64,000 nt of DNA from 2-02-FULL-55-14 sp964581115 (lineage in GTDB: Bacteria > Bacteroidota > Ignavibacteria > UBA10030): positions 1 through 64,000 of the forward strand of contig CAZOMY010000003.1 of the NCBI GenBank assembly GCA_964581115.1, read 5' to 3'. The notes under the pieces are model-generated. The model ran no database searches. It saw only the letters and a program-made list of their open reading frames with translations, and had not been told where the DNA came from. A program made the position numbers and the translations under genes. Positions 15,552 to 23,778 of this stretch are shown in pieces (position 1 is the first letter of the stretch; each line of letters opens with the position of its first letter).

Positions 15552-16559
15552 ATGAAACAGACCCTCGTTGCGTTGGCCGTTACGGCGGCCATCCTCGCCG
15601 GGTGCTCCACGAAACCGGACGTCCCCCCGATCGCCGAATGGGACGTCTACTCCGACCAGTTCTTCCGCGTGAACTTCACACAGCCGAAGGGATGGCAGGT
15701 CCAGACCGAGCCGTCGCGCGTCACAATCACGTCATCGGTCGAGGCCATGGAGAAGTTCTTCGACCCGTACGCGAAGAAACCCGCCGGAGCCCAGCTGATC
15801 GTGTCGGGCGAGAAACAAGACTCGGTCACCACGCTGGATGCCGTCGTTGAGGCCTACAAGACCGGGCTCACCGAATCGGGCTTTCAGATCACCGCCACGA
15901 ATGAGATCACGATCGACAGCCTGCGGGCGGTCGAGGTCGTGTACGGCGGCCGGTTTGACGAGAACACAGCCCTCAGGGCGGTGCGCGCCTATGTCTACAA
16001 GGACACCGTCGTGTATTACGTGCACTTCGGCGGCTTCAATGAGTACTACGAACCGTACCGTTCCGTCTACGACTCGGCGGTGAAGACACTCGTACTGCCG
16101 AAGCCCAAGGTCGCGGCGAAGGCGGTCGACCCGTCGTTGCCCGTGGAGGATCTTGCGAAGTTCGAGAACGAACGCGTCGTCGTTCAGTACCCAGAGAATT
16201 TTGCGCCGTCCATCGGCAAGCCCTCAGGAGACGTGGAGTACACCATGGCCATCAAGGGTCTGCGCGATGACATCAAAGTGACCCTCGATGTTCGGCCGGC
16301 CAAGGGCGTCGGCGTAGACAAGATCGTCGAACAGAATACGAAGAACCTGAGCAAGGTGTCGTCGCCGAAGGATGCGACCGTGTCGGGCATTGCCGGCAAG
16401 ATGGTGACATACGTCCCGACCCGAGGCGTCGATGCGCGGATGTATTTCGTCGTCAAGGACGACAAGTTCCACCGCATCATCGTCTTCTGGCCGACGGCGC
16501 TTCAAAAGGAAACGCTTCCGGCGCTCGAAAAGGTGATTGCTTCTCTGAAGCTCAAGTAG
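15552..16559 (+). CDS. Lipoprotein with two similar beta-rich domains, unknown function
   Basis: 335 residues. A lipoprotein signal with lipobox LAGC (Cys about 18) leads to a domain at about 30-180 (FFRVNFTQPKGWQVQTEPSR, later YVYKDTVVYYVHFGGFNEYYEP and VKTLVLPKPK) and a second at about 195-335 (VVVQYPENFAPSIGK, DARMYFVVKDDKFHRIIVFW, LEKVIASLKLK). Both end in the aromatic-strand then Ser/Val-x-x-L pattern of PsbP/DcrB-like domains, so an internal duplication is likely. Good GGA-rich ribosome site (CAGGAAAGGA) upstream. It is the last gene of the 9.5-16.6 kb cluster and is followed by a long hairpin. No specific function can be given. Confidence 0.75.
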   Translation: MKQTLVALAVTAAILAGCSTKPDVPPIAEWDVYSDQFFRVNFTQPKGWQVQTEPSRVTITSSVEAMEKFFDPYAKKPAGAQLIVSGEKQDSVTTLDAVVEAYKTGLTESGFQITATNEITIDSLRAVEVVYGGRFDENTALRAVRAYVYKDTVVYYVHFGGFNEYYEPYRSVYDSAVKTLVLPKPKVAAKAVDPSLPVEDLAKFENERVVVQYPENFAPSIGKPSGDVEYTMAIKGLRDDIKVTLDVRPAKGVGVDKIVEQNTKNLSKVSSPKDATVSGIAGKMVTYVPTRGVDARMYFVVKDDKFHRIIVFWPTALQKETLPALEKVIASLKLK

Positions 16560-16613
16560 TATCATTCTCGCGTCTTGGCACGTCGACTGAACCGACGAAT
16601 GGTCCAGCCATCG

Positions 16614-16652
16614 CACAGGCAACGCCGGGGCTCCAGCTCCGGCGTTCCTGTG
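16614..16652 (+). terminator. Strong hairpin after the lipoprotein gene
   Basis: CACAGG (16614-16619) pairs with CCTGTG (16647-16652), and after one bulged base an 11-bp stem beginning AACGCCGG closes on a 4-nt loop (TCCA). There is no U-tract, but the stability and place, 55 bp after the lipoprotein stop, suggest a transcription end for the STAS-to-lipoprotein cluster. Confidence 0.6.
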
Positions 16653-16676
16653 TGATGACATCCCCCGCACGCTCCA

Positions 16677-18437
16677 TTGTCCTCTGACATTGCCCATCCC
16701 GGCCCCGTCCACGGGACCGTCGAATACGCGACCAGTCGCCCCCGGGTGCTCGGCTGGCTCCGCAGTGCGGCCATCCTCGACGGCGACTGGGGCACCTCCA
16801 TTGCGTACGTTCTCGGCATCGGGTTTGCGCTGGCCGGTTACAGCAGCATGTGGCATCTCGCCGGCATGCTGGCGCTGACCTCGATCGTCGCCCTCAACTA
16901 CGTCACGATCTGCAGGCTCTTCCCGAACGGCGGCGGCGTCTACAATACGGTCTACCATCGCTCACGCAATCTGGCCGTGGTCGGTGCGCTCCTCCTTGGA
17001 GCCGATTACGTCATCACCATGGCCCTGTCGATCCTGGAAGCGTACCACTACTTCGGTATCGACCACGCCGCGGGAGCTGCGATCGTTACCATCCTCATTC
17101 TGGGCGCGCTCAACTGGTTCGGACCGAAGCACAGCGGCGGGGGCGCCGGCATCATCTCAGTCCTGACCGCGATCACGCTCATCGTCATCATCGCGGCTTC
17201 GGCCCCCACGGCGTTGCGCGAGGCACACATCGAGCCCCCTCATGACACCTTCGGCGCGAACTGGGGCATTTTCGTCGGCCTGATCCTGAGCATCTCGGGG
17301 ATCGAAGCGATCTCGAACATGACGGGACTGATGAAGGACCCCGTACGCGACTCCAGGCGGGCCATCATTGCCGTCCTGACCAAGGTGGTGATCGCAACCA
17401 TCTTTCTCGGTCTCGCGATGCACGCCATTCCCGGCAACGAAGGTCGGACCGAAGACATGGTTCGGCATCTCGGCGAGTACTATGTCGGCGATTGGTTCGG
17501 ATGGGTCGTCGCCGTTTCGCTCGGCATGTTGCTCATCTCGGCCGGCAATACGGCCATGAATGGCCTCATATCCGTGCAGTTCCTGATGTCGCTCGACGGC
17601 GAGCTGCCGCAGTCCCTCCGCCGGCTCAACTCTTTCGGCGTTCCTGTCATCCCGCTCATCATTGCCGCGCTCGCGCCCGTCGCGGTCCTCTTGGTCATCA
17701 ACGATGTGCTGTCGCTGGCCGGTCTCTACGCATTTGGCGTCGTCGGGGCGGTCATGATCGATGTCGGTTCGGTTGCGACGGACAAGTCGCTGCCGGTAGC
17801 CCTTCCGACCCGTATCTTTATGGGCTTTGCGGCGGTCATGCTCATCCTTGTTGAGATCTCGATCGGCTTGGAGAAGCATGAAGCGGCCCTCTTTGCGGGC
17901 ATCGTTCTGACAGTCGGGTTGACCGCACGGACGATCTCGCAGCGGGCTCGTGCCCGGGAGCGGGCGGTCGTCCCTGCCTCCCCCGCGCCGCCGCGTCCGC
18001 CGGTACCGTCGCGACGCCGCGTGCGCCGTGCCATCCCGACGACGAAATACCTCGTCGCGACAAAGGGGGCCAACGAAAAGCTGCTCAAGTTCGCCATCGA
18101 AGAGGCAAAGGCACGGAATGCGTTCCTGTTCATTTTGAACGTGAAGGAGATCGCCGTCGGCGCTCTGCCCGAACGCATTGTCCTCGAGTCGAACGGCGTC
18201 GAAGCGCGCATTCAGGAGATCTGCGAGCAATCCGACATCGATTTCCAATACCTCCAGGTGCCCAGCTACGAAGTGGGCTACACGATCGCCGAGCAGGCAG
18301 CAACGTTCGGGGTGGAGCGTCTGATCATCGGAGCTGAAAAGAGGAATCGACTGGAGAACGTGCTGAAGGGAAGCGTCATGCGGTCGCTCGGAGGACTGCT
18401 GCCCGAGGACGTGCAACTGGTCATCTTCGGGGGTTGA
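16677..18437 (+). CDS. APC-superfamily amino-acid permease fused to a universal stress protein domain
   Basis: 586 residues, TTG start. About eleven to twelve membrane helices (about 40-430) with APC-type features: GDWGTSIAYVLGIGFALAG, FPNGGGVYNTVYHRSRN and GIEAISNMTGLMKDPVRDSRRA. A Pro/Arg-rich linker (about 435-455) joins a C-terminal UspA-like domain starting TTKYLVATKGANEKLLKFAIEEA and ending in the nucleotide-loop region VERLIIGAEKRN then GSVMRSLGG. Permease-Usp fusions exist in other phyla; the cytoplasmic Usp domain may bind a nucleotide and regulate transport. The gene is followed by two further APC permeases. The TTG start has no strong ribosome site, so the N-terminus is approximate. 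Confidence 0.85.
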   Translation: MSSDIAHPGPVHGTVEYATSRPRVLGWLRSAAILDGDWGTSIAYVLGIGFALAGYSSMWHLAGMLALTSIVALNYVTICRLFPNGGGVYNTVYHRSRNLAVVGALLLGADYVITMALSILEAYHYFGIDHAAGAAIVTILILGALNWFGPKHSGGGAGIISVLTAITLIVIIAASAPTALREAHIEPPHDTFGANWGIFVGLILSISGIEAISNMTGLMKDPVRDSRRAIIAVLTKVVIATIFLGLAMHAIPGNEGRTEDMVRHLGEYYVGDWFGWVVAVSLGMLLISAGNTAMNGLISVQFLMSLDGELPQSLRRLNSFGVPVIPLIIAALAPVAVLLVINDVLSLAGLYAFGVVGAVMIDVGSVATDKSLPVALPTRIFMGFAAVMLILVEISIGLEKHEAALFAGIVLTVGLTARTISQRARARERAVVPASPAPPRPPVPSRRRVRRAIPTTKYLVATKGANEKLLKFAIEEAKARNAFLFILNVKEIAVGALPERIVLESNGVEARIQEICEQSDIDFQYLQVPSYEVGYTIAEQAATFGVERLIIGAEKRNRLENVLKGSVMRSLGGLLPEDVQLVIFGG

Positions 18438-18548
18438 AGTGCGCACCAGCATCGCCCGGTGCCGCTGCGTCGTTGGCCGCATTGCCAGATCCGACTCGAA
18501 GCCCATGGCGTCTTGTCGGCTCGTGTCCATTCACTGAACGGAGGCGAC

Positions 18549-20081
18549 GTGTTCGATCATCTCTTTCGTCGTAAAGACCTCGATCAGATCGCCCGCGATG
18601 CCGAGTCGGGAGGTTCTGGCCATCTGAAGCGGACCCTTGGGTCTCTCGACCTGATCGGACTCGGGATCGGCGCGATCATCGGAACGGGCATTTTTGCCGT
18701 TATCGGGACGGCCGCCGCCGGCGGGGCGGACCACGTCGGCGCCGGACCTGCCGTCTGGCTCTCGTTCATCATTACGGCTGTGGCGTGCGCGTTCTGCGCA
18801 TTCTGCTATGCCGAGTTTGCCGCGCTCGTCCCCATCTCCGGCAGTGCATACACGTATTCCTACGCCACGATGGGAGAACTCGTCGCGTGGATCATCGGCT
18901 GGGACCTCATCATCGAATATGCCATCGGCAACGTGGCCGTGGCGATCGCCTGGGCGGCCTACTTCCATCAGCTGTTGGAGGGGATGGGCATCCTGATTCC
19001 ATCGTGGATGTGCGTGGACTATCGGACCGCTGCGCAGGCGGCGGATGCCGTGGCCGGGGCCGGCGGGGCCGTGGCGCCATCGCTCACGCTGGCGTACGAC
19101 GCCTGGATCAACCATCCGACGGTCGCGGGCATCCCGGTGATCCTGAACGTCCTGGCCATGCTCATCGTCGGCGCCATCACGTGGCTGCTCGTGGTGGGCA
19201 TCAAGGAGTCGGCGCGTGCGAACAACATCATGGTGCTCTTGAAGGTCATCATTCTCCTCTTCTTCATCGCGGTGGGTGCATTCTACGTGAAGCCGGAGAA
19301 TTGGACGCCGTTCATGCCCAACGGGTTTGCCGGAATCTGGACGGGAGCGAGTCTCATCTTTTTCGCATTCATCGGGTTCGACGCGATCTCAACCGCGTCG
19401 GAGGAATGCAAGGATCCGGGACGCGATATCCCGATCGGCATCATCGGCTCGCTCGTTGTGTCGACAGTGATCTATGTTGCGACGGCTCTCGTGCTCACCG
19501 GCATGGAGCCATGGCACCAGCTGGGGGTCGCCGATCCGCTCGCCGAAGTGTTCGCCCGGAACGGCATGGATTGGGCGGCGGGGGTCATTGCCTTGGGCGC
19601 GGTCGTGTCGATGGCGGCCGTGTTGCTGGTCTTTCAGCTCGGACAGCCGCGGATCTTTTTCGCCATGTCTCGTGACGGATTGCTGCCCCCGTATTTTGCT
19701 CGCGTGCACGAGCGCTATCGGACACCGCACGTGACGACGATCTGGACCGGCGTCTTTGTCGCCATCTTTGCCGCATTTGCGAACATCAACGAGATCGTTG
19801 AGCTGACCAACATCGGAACGCTGTTCGCCTTTGTCCTCGTTTGCATCGGAGTTCTCATTCTGCGCCGGACCGATCCCGACCGGCGGAGGGTATTCCGCAC
19901 GCCGTTCGTGCCGTGGGTGCCCCTGCTCGGGATCGGAATGTGTCTCTACCTGATGTTGGGCCTTCCGCTGAAGACGTGGATCCTGTTCGGTGCATGGCTC
20001 GTGGTCGGGCTGGTGTTCTATTTCGCGTACGGTTTCCGGCACAGCAAACTGCGCAGCCGTGAGAAAGAAGAACTCAGATGA
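18549..20081 (+). CDS. APC-superfamily amino-acid permease (cationic amino-acid type)
   Basis: 510 residues from GTG 18549, which has GGAGG four bases upstream and begins VFDHLFRRKDLDQ; the longer frame has no such site. About twelve to fourteen membrane helices. Typical motifs: LIGLGIGAIIGTGIFAVIGTAA in helix 1 (substrate-binding unwound region), GFDAISTASEECKDPGRDIPIGI in helix 6, and GQPRIFFAMSRDGLLPPYFARVH. These match bacterial YfnA/cationic amino-acid transporter-like permeases. Likely role: proton-coupled uptake of amino acids at the inner membrane. Lies between two other APC permeases on the same strand, 111 bp after the Usp fusion. Confidence 0.92.
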   Translation: MFDHLFRRKDLDQIARDAESGGSGHLKRTLGSLDLIGLGIGAIIGTGIFAVIGTAAAGGADHVGAGPAVWLSFIITAVACAFCAFCYAEFAALVPISGSAYTYSYATMGELVAWIIGWDLIIEYAIGNVAVAIAWAAYFHQLLEGMGILIPSWMCVDYRTAAQAADAVAGAGGAVAPSLTLAYDAWINHPTVAGIPVILNVLAMLIVGAITWLLVVGIKESARANNIMVLLKVIILLFFIAVGAFYVKPENWTPFMPNGFAGIWTGASLIFFAFIGFDAISTASEECKDPGRDIPIGIIGSLVVSTVIYVATALVLTGMEPWHQLGVADPLAEVFARNGMDWAAGVIALGAVVSMAAVLLVFQLGQPRIFFAMSRDGLLPPYFARVHERYRTPHVTTIWTGVFVAIFAAFANINEIVELTNIGTLFAFVLVCIGVLILRRTDPDRRRVFRTPFVPWVPLLGIGMCLYLMLGLPLKTWILFGAWLVVGLVFYFAYGFRHSKLRSREKEELR

Positions 20082-20245
20082 CACAGAAGCAACGGATGGT
20101 CACTGATCCAGATTCATGATCATCGTTCCCGCTTCGGGACCTCAAAGCGAACACTGAAGCCACAGATCGGAACGACGTTCACCGATACTGATGCTTGACC
20201 GGTGTAGATCCTTATCTCTGTACTATCTGTGTTCCCGCTTCTTTC

Positions 20246-21658
20246 ATGACCTCCATCCCAACCATGGCCGAGCAATCTAACGACGGACCGAAACTCGAAC
20301 GCGTTCTCGGGCTGCGCGAAGGGATCTCCATCCACATGGGCGTCATCATCGGGTCGGGGATCTTCATCGTGCCAGCGACCATCGCCGGTCATCTCGGCGC
20401 GATGGGGCCGATCATCCTCGTCTGGGCCCTGGCCGGCCTGTTGACGCTGTTTGGCGCTCTGACACTGGCGGAACTCAGCTCGGTCTTGCCTCAATCGGGC
20501 GGACCATACGTCTATCTGCGTGAAAGCTTCGGGAAGCTTTACGGATTTCTGTTCAGCTGGAACGACTTCTTCATCAACAAGGCCGGTTCGGCGGCGGCGA
20601 TCGCAGTGGCGTTCGCGACCTATCTGGGTACGTTCGTTCCGGTCCTCGATCCGCGACATCGGTTCATCCACGCCGAGTTCGACCTGCTCGGCGTTCCCTT
20701 CGACGTCGGTTTTGGACCGGTCCAGCTGGCGGCCATCGCCGTCATCGCCCTCGTCACGCTCGTCAACATACGGGGGGTCACGTTCGGCGCGTGGGTCATG
20801 AACATCTTCACGAGCGCCAAGGTCCTGGCCCTCGTCGGCTTGATCATCGCCGCGATGCTGTATGCGGGCGGCTCGACGGAACATTACCTGCCGTGGTGGC
20901 CCGACTCATGGGATGCAAGCTACACGGCTGCCTTCGGTCTGGCGATGATCTCAGCGCTATGGGCGTATGACGGTTGGATCGACGTGACCATCACCGCCGG
21001 CGAGTACAAGGATCCATCGCGGACCATTCCACGCGCGCTGCTCTACGGCACCATGGCGGTCATCACGCTCTACATCGTCGCCAATCTGGCTTTTGCGTAC
21101 ATCATCCCGATCGGAACGATGGCGGGTTCTCCCCGGATCGCGGCCGATGTGGCGAATGTGGTGCTCGGTCCGGTCGGAGCGTCGCTGATCATCATCGGCA
21201 TCATGGCGTCGACCTTCGGAACGACGAACGGAATGCTGCTGGTTGGACCGCGGTCGATCCATGCCGCCGGCGAAGACGGCGTCATGCCGCGCCGGTTGGG
21301 CGTCGTCCATCCGCGGTATCATACCCCCGCCAACGCCATCCTGACGCTCGGCGTCTGGAGTGCGATTCTCACCCTCAGCGGGACATATGAACAGATCACG
21401 TCCTACGTTGTGTTCGGGTCGTGGGGGTTGTATGCCCTGACGGCAGTGAGCGTCATCGTCCTGCGGAAGAAGATGCCCGACGCACCGCGGCCGTACAAGG
21501 CATGGGGATATCCGTACGCCACGCTCCTGTTCGTTGCGCTGGCCGGATGGTTCGTTTATAACACCCTCGTCGAAGACACCCGCAATGCCGTCATCGGCAT
21601 CGTCTTGCTGCTCATCTCGCTGCCGATCTATTACCGGATGACTCCCAGGCGTTCATGA
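20246..21658 (+). CDS. APC-superfamily amino-acid permease (LAT-like)
   Basis: 470 residues from ATG 20246; ATG 20264 (MAEQSNDG) is equally plausible and neither has a clear ribosome site. Twelve predicted membrane helices. Helix 1 motif GVIIGSGIFIVPATIAGHLG, followed by LTLAELSSVLPQSGGPYVYLRE and SALWAYDGWIDVTITAGEYKDPSRTIPRA in helix 6, which resemble bacterial relatives of eukaryotic L-type amino-acid transporters. Probable exchanger or proton-coupled importer of neutral amino acids. The 164-bp gap before it contains diffuse ACAGA-type palindromic words but no gene. Confidence 0.9.
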   Translation: MTSIPTMAEQSNDGPKLERVLGLREGISIHMGVIIGSGIFIVPATIAGHLGAMGPIILVWALAGLLTLFGALTLAELSSVLPQSGGPYVYLRESFGKLYGFLFSWNDFFINKAGSAAAIAVAFATYLGTFVPVLDPRHRFIHAEFDLLGVPFDVGFGPVQLAAIAVIALVTLVNIRGVTFGAWVMNIFTSAKVLALVGLIIAAMLYAGGSTEHYLPWWPDSWDASYTAAFGLAMISALWAYDGWIDVTITAGEYKDPSRTIPRALLYGTMAVITLYIVANLAFAYIIPIGTMAGSPRIAADVANVVLGPVGASLIIIGIMASTFGTTNGMLLVGPRSIHAAGEDGVMPRRLGVVHPRYHTPANAILTLGVWSAILTLSGTYEQITSYVVFGSWGLYALTAVSVIVLRKKMPDAPRPYKAWGYPYATLLFVALAGWFVYNTLVEDTRNAVIGIVLLLISLPIYYRMTPRRS

Positions 21659-21712
21659 TGCGGCCACACGGCCATTCGCTGACCACTGACTTCTGACCTC
21701 TGCATTCCCCCC

Positions 21713-22675
21713 ATGGCCGTGCCCCATCACGATATCTCGCAGTGGATCGCCTTCAACGCGGTCATTCTGTTCCTTCTGATCCTCGACCTCGTTGTCTTCA
21801 ATCGAAAAGCTCATGAGGTCTCGATCAAAGAGGCCTTGGGCTGGAGTGCGTTCTGGATCTCGCTGGCGCTTGTCTTCAATGTGTGGGTGACGTTCGAATA
21901 CGGCAAGGAGATCGGCCTGCAGTGGTTCACCGGCTATCTCATCGAGAAGTCGTTGAGCGTCGATAATCTGTTCGTCTTTCTGTTGCTGTTCACGTACTTC
22001 AAGGTTCCGGGGAAGTATCAGCACAAGGTCCTGTTCTGGGGGATCATCGGCGCGCTCGTCATGCGCGGGATCCTCATCCTACTGGGAGCGGCGCTGATCG
22101 CCCGGTTCCATTGGATCCTGTACCTGTTCGGCGTGTTCCTGGTGTTCACGGGGTTGAAGATGCTCTTCAGCTCCGCCGAAGAGGATGTGCATCCGGAGAA
22201 GAACATCGTCGTCCGGATGTTCAAGAGGATCTTTCCCGTCAAAGCCGAGTACCATTGGGACCTCTTCTTCATCAAGGTGGACGGCAGGCGGTATGCGACA
22301 CTGCTGTTCATCGTCCTGATCGTTGTTGAGACGACCGACCTCGTTTTCGCTGTCGACTCGATACCCGCTATCTTTGCCATTACGACCGATCCCTTCATCG
22401 TCTATACGTCGAACGTGTTTGCCATTCTGGGTTTGCGATCGCTCTATTTTGCGTTGGCCGGGATGATGGATATGTTCCACTATCTGCGCCACGGTCTGGC
22501 CGTCGTACTCACCTTTATCGGGATCAAGATGCTCGTCATGGACGTCTTTCCGATCCCGATCGGCCTGGCTCTGGGCGTTGTGGGCAGCGTGTTGACCGTC
22601 TCGATCGTCATGTCGATCATCCACGGCAAGCATCGGCATCGCTCCGGACCTACGGAACCGCCTCAAGGCGGATAA
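21713..22675 (+). CDS. TerC/Alx-family integral membrane protein
   Basis: 320 residues with about eight to nine membrane helices. Family hallmarks are the acidic intramembrane motifs EKSLSVDNLFVFLLLFTYF (about 82-100) and VVETTDLVFAVDSIPAIFAITTDPFIVYTSNVFAILGLRSLYF (about 200-245). Alx/TerC proteins are linked to manganese (and perhaps calcium) export and to alkaline or tellurite stress; the conserved Asp/Glu residues are thought to bind metal. The gap to the upstream permease is only 54 bp and holds no riboswitch-like structure of the yybP-ykoY type that controls some homologues. The next gene starts 1 bp after its stop. Confidence 0.93.
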   Translation: MAVPHHDISQWIAFNAVILFLLILDLVVFNRKAHEVSIKEALGWSAFWISLALVFNVWVTFEYGKEIGLQWFTGYLIEKSLSVDNLFVFLLLFTYFKVPGKYQHKVLFWGIIGALVMRGILILLGAALIARFHWILYLFGVFLVFTGLKMLFSSAEEDVHPEKNIVVRMFKRIFPVKAEYHWDLFFIKVDGRRYATLLFIVLIVVETTDLVFAVDSIPAIFAITTDPFIVYTSNVFAILGLRSLYFALAGMMDMFHYLRHGLAVVLTFIGIKMLVMDVFPIPIGLALGVVGSVLTVSIVMSIIHGKHRHRSGPTEPPQGG

Positions 22676-22676
22676 C

Positions 22677-23609
22677 ATGGCCGCCTCCCCCTTCTCCGGA
22701 AAGGAACCTGCCTTGCGCTCCATCGTGTTCGCCCTCGTCCTGTTGACGCTACCGGCTCAAAGTCAATTGTCGGAGACTGCTGAATGGTCAGCCTTGATCC
22801 CAGACCGGTTTTGGGTGACCCCCAACATCACCTATGCGACTGCGAGCGGCGTGGAGTGCAAGCTCGATGTCTACCGTCCCGCCGGGTCGGTCTCGCCCGT
22901 GCCGATCGTGATCTTCATCCACGGCGGCGGATGGGTGGTTGGCTCGAAGGAATCGGCTGTTCTCCACGTTGTGCCATACCTTGAAATGGGCTTTGCGGTC
23001 GTGAACGTGGAGTATCGGCTGGCGAAGGTTGCGCTCGCTCCGGCGGCGGTGGAGGATGTGCGGAGGGCGCTACGGTGGGTCTGGGTGAACGCGAAGACCT
23101 ATGCGTTCGACACGACGAAGATCATCGTGACGGGCGGCTCGGCCGGAGGACATCTGGCCCTGATGTGCGGCATGCTAAGCCCCTCGGCAGGCTTCGACCA
23201 GACCACCGGTTGGGACCCGGCCGCCGTCACGCCGAAGGTGGCGGCGATCGTGAATTGGTACGGCATCACGGATGTGGCGGACCTCCTCGACGGTCCGAAT
23301 TATCAGCAGTATGCCGCCGCGTGGCTCGGAAGTCTTCCGAACCGCACAGAACTGGCGAAGGCGGTCTCTCCGCTCACGTATGTTCGGAAGGACATTCCGC
23401 CGGTCTTCACGGTTCACGGCGATGCCGACCCGTTGGTACCGTATCAGCATGCGGTCCGATTGCACGAAGGACTGAAGAAGGCTGGGGTGAAGAACGAGTT
23501 CGTGACCATCCCGGGCGGGCGGCATGGCGGGTTCTCAAGGGATCAAACGATCATGATCCATCGAAGGATCAGGACGTTTCTTAGAGAGGTTGGGATCGAG
23601 CCGAAGTAG
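22677..23609 (+). CDS. Secreted alpha/beta hydrolase (HSL-type esterase/lipase)
   Basis: 310 residues with a hydrophobic signal segment (about 14-28, ending AQSQ). Oxyanion-hole motif HGGGW (82-86), nucleophile motif GGSAGG (Ser155), acid D251 in GDADPLVP and His283 in GGRHGGF complete the catalytic triad of the hormone-sensitive-lipase/carboxylesterase family. It should hydrolyse short-chain esters in the periplasm or outside. It begins just after the terC stop and is followed by a good intrinsic-type hairpin. The substrate is not known. Confidence 0.9.
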   Translation: MAASPFSGKEPALRSIVFALVLLTLPAQSQLSETAEWSALIPDRFWVTPNITYATASGVECKLDVYRPAGSVSPVPIVIFIHGGGWVVGSKESAVLHVVPYLEMGFAVVNVEYRLAKVALAPAAVEDVRRALRWVWVNAKTYAFDTTKIIVTGGSAGGHLALMCGMLSPSAGFDQTTGWDPAAVTPKVAAIVNWYGITDVADLLDGPNYQQYAAAWLGSLPNRTELAKAVSPLTYVRKDIPPVFTVHGDADPLVPYQHAVRLHEGLKKAGVKNEFVTIPGGRHGGFSRDQTIMIHRRIRTFLREVGIEPK

Positions 23610-23634
23610 ATTGGTGAAGCGACTGGAGAACAAG

Positions 23635-23658
23635 AGAGCCCGGAGCGATCCGGGCTCT
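23635..23658 (+). terminator. Terminator-like hairpin after the esterase gene
   Basis: AGAGCCCGGA (23635-23644) and TCCGGGCTCT (23649-23658) form a perfect 10-bp stem with loop GCGA, followed by TGGTGTTTG. It lies 26 bp after the esterase stop. Confidence 0.75.
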
Positions 23659-23680
23659 TGGTGTTTGTGCAAAAGCGGTT

Positions 23681-23778
23681 CACAGAGATCCACCGAGTTC
23701 ACACAGAGGTCCACAGAGAAAGAATGTATCTTGATCAAATCCTCTGTGGACCTCTGTGTCTCTCTGTGGAACTCTGTG
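23681..23778. repeat. Long imperfect palindrome of CACAGAG words
   Basis: The left arm (23681-23718) begins CACAGAGATCCACCGAG and ends AGGTCCACAGAG; the right arm (23742-23778) is its imperfect reverse complement, ending CTCTGTG. It fills the convergent space between the esterase (+) and the Fe-S/anchor fusion (-) and could stop transcription from both sides. Related words occur at 25161-25233 and 61930-61998. Confidence 0.7.

Noticed and set aside
17157..18530. 457-codon minus-strand frame opposite the permease-Usp gene
   Set aside because: Antisense shadow of a gene with membrane helices and Usp domain; composition is typical of mirrored high-GC coding DNA.
21659..21712. yybP-ykoY manganese riboswitch upstream of the TerC gene
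   Set aside because: Only 54 bp are available and they consist of TGACCTCTGAC-type repeat words.
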